Positions 36,833 to 41,960 of a DNA stretch of 41,960 bases are shown here, in pieces. The notes beneath the pieces are model-generated. The model was not told the DNA's origin. It was given only the letters and a program-made list of their open reading frames with translations, and ran no database searches. This DNA is from Candidatus Nanoarchaeia archaeon. GTDB lineage: Archaea > Nanoarchaeota > Nanoarchaeia > SCGC-AAA011-G17 > JAFCDX01. Numbering within the stretch: position 1 is the first letter of the stretch; each line of letters opens with the position of its first letter. The position numbers were made by a program, and so were the translations under genes. The stretch is from positions 1 to 41,960 of the forward strand of contig JAQUND010000012.1 in NCBI GenBank assembly GCA_028717785.1. Reading direction: 5' to 3'.

Positions 36833-38182
36833 TCAAATCTTAATATGTAACATACCAAAAATAGTCTCTTTTATTACTTTAATATCTTCTAAATGTATTA
36901 ATTTCAATAAAAATAATAAAGGTACTAAAATAGGAATTAAAATTAATCCGTAATAACCTAAATAGTAAGCCAATAAAACTATAAAAGATAATAAATAAAC
37001 CCAAATAAATTCTTTCATAATTTTATGTTGAATAGTTAATAAAGTAAAAGCTAACATATTAGCTAACATAGTAGCAAAACAAATACCATAAATACCAAAT
37101 TGAGGAACAAGTAAAATGTCTAAAATTAAATTTAATAAAGCAGATGAAACTAAAGGAATAAATGCTTTTTCTGGTTCTAATTTTCCAGTTAAAGAAGTAT
37201 ATTCTAAAAAATAAACAGTATAAAATAAAACACCTGTAATCAAAATAGAAGTATATAATTCAATACCAGAATAAGCTGGAAAGAAAAATTTAATTATTAA
37301 GGGTAAAAATGAAACTATTGTTACAGATCCAAGAAGAGATATAAAGTAAGATATTCTCATTGTTCTTTTAAGAACATTTAATGAAACCTTATGATTTTGT
37401 AATTCAGATGTTCTTGTCAATAAAAACATAGATAAAGCCAAAGGAATTAAAGGAATAACACTTGAAAGTTTCATAGATATATTATATCTAGCTACATTCT
37501 CAAAAGTAGACATTATACCTAATACAGAAGAATCAATCCAAGATAAAAAGTTAAAAGATAAAATAATTAATGAAACTATAATTCCCTTTTTAAAATATTC
37601 TAAAATAATTTTATAATTAATATTAAATTTAGAAAATATATTTTTAAAATGATTTTTAGTAATATAAACAATAAAAAAAGTTGGAATGATATAACCAAGA
37701 GCATAAGATCCAATGATTCCTAATTGATTAAATTCCTTGAATACAAAAGCAAAAATAAGAGTTACAAAAATCAAAAAAACATTAAAAAATTGAACTAATC
37801 CATATTTGTGGTCTATTCTTAAAAAAGAAGATCCAAAATTATAAAATAAAACAAAAGGTAATGCAATTACTAAAGGAAATACTACGGGCTTAAATATTGT
37901 TATAACTGATCCAATCATTATAAGTATTAAATTTAAAATTAATAAAAAATAAAAAATAGTATAAATTTCTTTTTTATTAATAACCCATGGAACAAATATG
38001 TAAGGTAAACCAATTACAACAAAAAAGGTAATTATATCAAAAAAGGCCATAATAAAAGCAGATTCACCATAAACATTTATAGCATATAAATTAGCTAAAA
38101 TTAATAATAAAAGATAGGTTACAAATTTAGAAGCTCCATTTAATAAAAATGCATATATTGTCTGTTTTTTATCTTCATTCAT
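36833..38182 (-). CDS. Polysaccharide/lipid-linked glycan flippase (Wzx-like, MOP superfamily)
   Basis: 449 residues with 12 to 14 TM helices, the layout of Wzx/RfbX flippases. The N-terminus has KQTIYAFLLNGASKFVTYLL, a typical first helix. LSSVIPLIPLALSMFLLTRT marks the middle repeat, and NLILDILLVPQFGIYGICFA is the conserved late repeat. It turns lipid-linked sugar units across the membrane for glycan or glycoprotein assembly. The neighbouring GT2, MBOAT and SGNH genes support an envelope glycan locus. Confidence 0.85.
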   Translation of the reverse strand: MNEDKKQTIYAFLLNGASKFVTYLLLLILANLYAINVYGESAFIMAFFDIITFFVVIGLPYIFVPWVINKKEIYTIFYFLLILNLILIMIGSVITIFKPVVFPLVIALPFVLFYNFGSSFLRIDHKYGLVQFFNVFLIFVTLIFAFVFKEFNQLGIIGSYALGYIIPTFFIVYITKNHFKNIFSKFNINYKIILEYFKKGIIVSLIILSFNFLSWIDSSVLGIMSTFENVARYNISMKLSSVIPLIPLALSMFLLTRTSELQNHKVSLNVLKRTMRISYFISLLGSVTIVSFLPLIIKFFFPAYSGIELYTSILITGVLFYTVYFLEYTSLTGKLEPEKAFIPLVSSALLNLILDILLVPQFGIYGICFATMLANMLAFTLLTIQHKIMKEFIWVYLLSFIVLLAYYLGYYGLILIPILVPLLFLLKLIHLEDIKVIKETIFGMLHIKI

Positions 38183-38313
38183 CTTATGTCACTCATACAA
38201 ATTTAATATATTTAAATCCACCGAAAATGAAGAAAAATACAAGATTTTATAGAGAATAAGTAAAATTTATATAGCATAAATTATTGGTTATTTATACAAA
38301 ATAAAGGAAAATA

Positions 38314-39753
38314 ATGTTATTTAACAGTTTTGCATTTTTTGTATTCTTTTTCATAGTTCTTACTGGTTTAGTTATTTTAAGAAACAGAAATTATCAACAT
38401 TTTTTCCTATTATTAATGAGTTGTTATTTTTACTGGTATTCTAGTGGTTCTATGTTAGTACTTTTGTTTATTTCCATACTAACAGATTATAATCTTGGAA
38501 GAATTATTTATAATAGTAAAAACCATAAAGAAAGAAGATTTTTCTTAATCCTTAGTTTAATTGTTAATTTAGGAATGTTATTTATTTTTAAATATACTAA
38601 TTTTTTCATAGAAAGTTTTAATTATTTAAGTTCAGCATTAAATTTACAATTTACACTACCCATATTAAATATAATCTTACCAATAGGAATTTCATTTTAT
38701 ACTTTTTGTTCCTTAAGTTATATTATTGATATTTATAGAAAAGAATTTCAACCCTGTGAATCATTATTACAATATGCTTTATTTATAACTTTCTTCCCTC
38801 ATTTAGTTGCAGGTCCAATATTAAGAGCGGCTAAATTTTTACCTCAATTAAAAGAAAAAATAGTATTAACAAAAGAAAATTTTAAAATTGGTTCAACTTT
38901 AATTGCTTGGGGATTAATTAAAAAAGTTATTTTTGCTGATAATATTGCTGTATTTGTAAATGGTTATTTTAATAATATAACCATTTATTCTAGTAGTATT
39001 CCTGTACTTCTTGGAGCATTAGCATTTGGAATTCAAATTTATTGCGATTTTTCAGGATATTCTGGAATTGCAATTGGATTAGCAAAAATAATGGGAATTG
39101 AATTACCAATCAATTTTAACAAACCATTTATGGCAACAAGTATAACAGACTTTTGGAGAAGATGGCATATTTCTTTATCTACTTGGTTAAGAGATTATTT
39201 ATACATTCCTCTTGGAGGAAATAGAAAAGGAAAAATAAGAACTTATGCGAATCAAATGATTACAATGATTCTAGGAGGACTTTGGCATGGTGCAGCATGG
39301 AATTTTTTACTTTGGGGATTCTATCAAGGATTATTACTTTCAATCAATAAAATATTTGATAATTTTAAAATAGATAACTTTTTCAATTTTTTAAGTAAAT
39401 ATAAAATGATTTTAAGTTTAATTATAACACAATATTTTGTATTTTTAGGTTGGTTAATATTTAGAATGTCTAATGCAGATAATTTATTATTTTCTATTGT
39501 TAAATATTTAACATTTGATTTTTCAAATGGACTAACTGAATTTATTTCAATATGGAATATTTATTCAGTTCCATTGGCATTTTTAACTGTATTTATAATA
39601 TTCCATATTTTCACATTCTTCAAAAATGATATTATAGAAAAAATTATAAAGGAGGATCTTGTTTACTGGATAATATTTTTAATTGCAACGGGGTTGGCTT
39701 TATTTTTCTTTGCGCCATCTCAATCATTACAATTCATATATTTCCAATTTTAA
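38314..39753 (+). CDS. MBOAT-family O-acyltransferase (AlgI-like)
   Basis: 479 residues, about 11 TM helices. Diagnostic blocks are the DFWRRWHISLSTWLRDYLYI stretch followed by PLGGNRKG, and GGLWHGAAWNFLLWG with the conserved histidine. FFPHLVAGPILRA is the earlier signature. AlgI-like MBOATs pass acetyl groups from cytoplasmic acetyl-CoA across the membrane. The partner is probably the SGNH protein starting one base after this stop codon (39755), the same pairing as AlgI with AlgJ/AlgX. TATA TTATTTATAC lies about 22 nt before the ATG. Confidence 0.92.
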   Translation: MLFNSFAFFVFFFIVLTGLVILRNRNYQHFFLLLMSCYFYWYSSGSMLVLLFISILTDYNLGRIIYNSKNHKERRFFLILSLIVNLGMLFIFKYTNFFIESFNYLSSALNLQFTLPILNIILPIGISFYTFCSLSYIIDIYRKEFQPCESLLQYALFITFFPHLVAGPILRAAKFLPQLKEKIVLTKENFKIGSTLIAWGLIKKVIFADNIAVFVNGYFNNITIYSSSIPVLLGALAFGIQIYCDFSGYSGIAIGLAKIMGIELPINFNKPFMATSITDFWRRWHISLSTWLRDYLYIPLGGNRKGKIRTYANQMITMILGGLWHGAAWNFLLWGFYQGLLLSINKIFDNFKIDNFFNFLSKYKMILSLIITQYFVFLGWLIFRMSNADNLLFSIVKYLTFDFSNGLTEFISIWNIYSVPLAFLTVFIIFHIFTFFKNDIIEKIIKEDLVYWIIFLIATGLALFFFAPSQSLQFIYFQF

Positions 39754-39754
39754 A

Positions 39755-40810
39755 ATGAATAAACATTTAAAAAGATTAATAATAATGATTGTAGGCGTTT
39801 TATTAATTTTAATTATTTCTGAAGCTGCATTAAGAGTTTTATTTTCAATATCTAAAAATAATCAAAGAGATAATGAATTTGATACATTTATACAATATTC
39901 TCCATTATATGGATGGGAAAATAAAGCAAATATTAGTACAAGTTTTAAAATTCCAGATACAATTAGTAATGTTAGTATAAACAGTATGGGTTTTAGAGAT
40001 TATGAACATAATATTACAAAAGAAAAAGGAAAATATAGAATAATTTTTGTTGGAGATTCAATAAATTTTGGTTATGGTGTAAATAATGATGAAACTTATT
40101 CAAAATTACTAGAAACTTATAATAAAAAAATTGAAACAATTAATATGGCTGTTTCTGGATATGGAACTGATCAAGAATATTTAACAATTATGAATAAAGG
40201 ATTAAAAATGAATCCAGACATGGTTATACTAACTTATACTACTTCTATTGATCTTGGAGAAAATAATAATAAAGTTATATACGGGAAGAATAAACCTCTA
40301 TATGAAATAATCAATGGTTCTTTAATATTAACTAATGTTCCTGTTCCAGAAAGTAATATAACTACAAAGGTAGAAGAAACAAGTTTCATAAAATCTTTAT
40401 TAATTTATAAAAATTTTAGAGATAAAGTTATTAGTATGCCCTTAATAAGAGATTTTTTAATAGACTATTTACATATAGGTAGATACTATGATTTTAAAGA
40501 AAGATATAATCTTACATTCAAATTACTATCAACAATAAATCAGGAATTAGAAGCTAAAAATATTAAATTTTTAGTAATAATTTTCCCAGATAAAAGTCAA
40601 GTAAGCGGAATTATAAGCGATAGGTCTATATTTTACATAGCCGATTATTTAAAAGAAAACAATATTAGTTATATTAATTTATATAATAATTTTAGTAAAG
40701 AAAAATTAAATGATACTTACTTCAAAATTGATGGTCACTTCAATATAAATGGAAATAAACAAGTTGCAAACTTAATATATTCTAAAATAAATAAAGAAAT
40801 ACAAAACTAA
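39755..40810 (+). CDS. Membrane-anchored SGNH/GDSL-fold protein (AlgJ/AlgX-like partner)
   Basis: 351 residues from MNKHLKRLIIM; a longer reading frame would begin inside the MBOAT gene. An N-terminal TM anchor (8-29) leads to an extracellular SGNH domain: block I FVGDSINFGYG (Ser102), block III region NMAVSGYGTDQEYL, and block V DGHFNINGN near the C-terminus with the catalytic Asp-His pair. Several N-x-S/T sequons are present. The likely job is to transfer acetyl groups delivered by the MBOAT protein to a surface glycan, or to remove them. Confidence 0.87.
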   Translation: MNKHLKRLIIMIVGVLLILIISEAALRVLFSISKNNQRDNEFDTFIQYSPLYGWENKANISTSFKIPDTISNVSINSMGFRDYEHNITKEKGKYRIIFVGDSINFGYGVNNDETYSKLLETYNKKIETINMAVSGYGTDQEYLTIMNKGLKMNPDMVILTYTTSIDLGENNNKVIYGKNKPLYEIINGSLILTNVPVPESNITTKVEETSFIKSLLIYKNFRDKVISMPLIRDFLIDYLHIGRYYDFKERYNLTFKLLSTINQELEAKNIKFLVIIFPDKSQVSGIISDRSIFYIADYLKENNISYINLYNNFSKEKLNDTYFKIDGHFNINGNKQVANLIYSKINKEIQN

Positions 40811-40849
40811 CCGATCGATTTATAAATGTTTTGACAAATAAAATTCAAA

Positions 40850-41960
40850 ATGAACAATTTCAAAGTACTATTAATAACACCTCCTATTTTTAAGGAAATG
40901 TATGGTGTTTTTGCAGAAGCAGGTGGAAAAAATGCACCTATGGGTTTATTATATTTAGCTGCAATTCTTAAAAAAAACAATATTGATGTAGAAATACTAG
41001 ACGCTGAAGGTGAAAATCTAGAAGTTAAAGAAGTAATTCAAAAAATAAAAGAAATTAAACCAAATTTAATAGGATTAACTGCTGCAACTGCTGCAATTAG
41101 CAAAACAATTTTATTAGCAACAAAAATAAAAGAAGAATTAAAGGATATAAAAGTAATTATTGGCGGACCACATGTTACAGCACTACCAAAAGAAACACTA
41201 GAAAATACTATTTTTGATTTAGGTATGATAGGGGAAGCTGAATATACTTTTTTAGAACTTGTACAAGCATTAAGAGATGGTAAAGAATATAAAAAAATTA
41301 AAAGTCTAGTTTATAGAGATAAAAATAACAAGGTAGTTATAAATCCAAGAAGAGAATTAATAGAAAATTTAGATGAATTACCATTACCTGCTTGGGAATT
41401 ACTTAAAGATTTCAATATTTATACTCCCCAATTAACTGCTTATAGAAAAAAACCGGTTGGAACTATAATTAGTAGTAGAGGTTGTCCATTTCAATGTATA
41501 TTTTGCGACAGAAATATATTTGGTAATAAATTTAGAGCAAGAAGTGCTAAAAATGTTTTAGAAGAAGTAGATTATTTAATTAAAAATTATAAAGTAAAAG
41601 AAATAAAGTTCATAGATGATACATTCACAATAAATAAACAAAGAGTTTTAGACATATGTAAATTATTGATGGAAAGAAAATATAATTTAATCTGGAGTTG
41701 TAGTATAAGAGCAGATACTGTAGATAAAGAATTATTAACAACAATGAAAAAAGCAGGTTGTTGGTTTGTCTCTTTAGGTGTAGAATCTGGAAATGAAAAA
41801 GTATTAAGGGATATTAAAAAAAATCTAACTAAAGACCAAATAAGAAATGCTTGTAAATTAGCAAAAGAAGCAGGATTAAAAACAAGAGGATTTTTTATTA
41901 TAGGTCATCCAACAGATACTAAAGAAACAATAAGAGAAACTATTGATTTTGCTAAAGAAT
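40850..41960 (+). CDS. B12-binding-domain radical SAM enzyme, C-terminal end outside window
   Basis: 370 codons are visible, open at the right edge. Residues 5-150 are a cobalamin-binding Rossmann domain (VLLITPPIFKEM, then IKPNLIGLTAATAA and VIIGGPHVTALPKETL; no D-x-H-x-x-G is evident, as usual for this class). A radical SAM domain follows, with CPFQCIFC (C212, C216, C219), FIDDTFTINKQRVLDICKLL and GVESGNEKVLRDIKKNLTKD. Relatives methylate or rearrange lipids, sugars or tetrapyrroles. CGATTTATAAATG at 40816-40828 is a leaderless TATA. Its place after the O-acetylation pair suggests envelope lipid or glycan modification. Confidence 0.87.
   Translation, partial: MNNFKVLLITPPIFKEMYGVFAEAGGKNAPMGLLYLAAILKKNNIDVEILDAEGENLEVKEVIQKIKEIKPNLIGLTAATAAISKTILLATKIKEELKDIKVIIGGPHVTALPKETLENTIFDLGMIGEAEYTFLELVQALRDGKEYKKIKSLVYRDKNNKVVINPRRELIENLDELPLPAWELLKDFNIYTPQLTAYRKKPVGTIISSRGCPFQCIFCDRNIFGNKFRARSAKNVLEEVDYLIKNYKVKEIKFIDDTFTINKQRVLDICKLLMERKYNLIWSCSIRADTVDKELLTTMKKAGCWFVSLGVESGNEKVLRDIKKNLTKDQIRNACKLAKEAGLKTRGFFIIGHPTDTKETIRETIDFAKE

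Noticed and set aside
36772..36858. N-terminal extension of the 108-residue protein.
   Set aside because: It crosses a strong TATA box placed correctly for the ATG at 36771 and would overlap the flippase gene.
39683..39754. Longer start of the SGNH protein overlapping the end of the MBOAT gene.
   Set aside because: The extra residues are out-of-frame MBOAT coding sequence; the ATG at 39755 directly precedes the lysine-rich start of a membrane anchor.
1..41960. CRISPR array, transposon, rRNA operon or prophage.
   Set aside because: No regularly spaced repeats, no transposase, integrase or capsid-like products, and no rRNA-like segments seen on either strand.

Overview
The window is a very AT-rich (by eye about three quarters A+T), densely packed stretch of an archaeal chromosome, most likely from a small-genome DPANN lineage of the Woesearchaeota/Pacearchaeota type. 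The support is: archaeal uS2, enolase, PINc-ATPase-KH protein, Trm56, TrmI and SecF-SecD; tRNA genes without encoded CCA, one with an archaeal bulge-helix-bulge intron; and a start-site pattern in which most genes have a TTTAAA/TTTATA box centred about 25-27 nt before the start codon, so most mRNAs should be leaderless. A few genes instead carry strong GGAGGTGAT-type Shine-Dalgarno sites.

Layout. 0-3.4 kb: rps2 start, a tiny acidic ORF, a TtuA/NcsA tRNA thiolase, a DUF1858 protein, enolase, a RelBE-like toxin-antitoxin pair and a zinc-ribbon protein. 3.7-7.5 kb: a small MscS-like membrane protein and a MacB-like ABC operon. 7.5-12.3 kb: intron-bearing tRNA-Leu(CAA), a tail-to-tail antitoxin/toxin pair, TrmI, the PINc ATPase, a small inserted ORF and tRNA-Arg(CCT). 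12.3-14.9 kb: small membrane proteins, a GT4 glycosyltransferase with a PIG-L deacetylase, and tRNA-Gly(TCC). 14.9-24 kb: a P-type Ca2+-ATPase, two large surface proteins (MopE/TSP3-like and PKD) and a ZIP metal transporter. 24-27 kb: Trm56 divergent from SecF-SecD. 27-36 kb: glycosyltransferase, membrane proteins, adenine salvage (APRT, MTAP), an RsuA/RluB-type pseudouridine synthase, TatD, a TIM-barrel protein, a SPASM radical SAM enzyme with a small SDR-like protein, and a GT2. 36-42 kb: a flippase, an MBOAT O-acyltransferase with an SGNH-fold partner, and a B12-binding radical SAM enzyme cut by the window end. The cell seems to invest in tRNA modification, protein export and a decorated surface glycan.

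Most interesting: two small gene cassettes (a toxin-antitoxin pair, and a single 75-codon ORF) each sit immediately downstream of a housekeeping gene and are bracketed by exact direct repeats of 26 bp and 23 bp that duplicate the host gene's own 3' end including its stop codon. This looks like an insertion mode that leaves the host ORF intact. Other points are the tRNA-Leu intron between positions 30 and 31 with a clean bulge-helix-bulge, a perfectly symmetric palindromic TATA box exactly midway between two divergent leaderless genes (trm56 and secF), protein genes starting 6 and 9 nt after a tRNA 3' end, and a convergent antitoxin/toxin pair. No rRNA, CRISPR array, transposase or integrase was seen, and no stretch over 300 bases lacks a gene.
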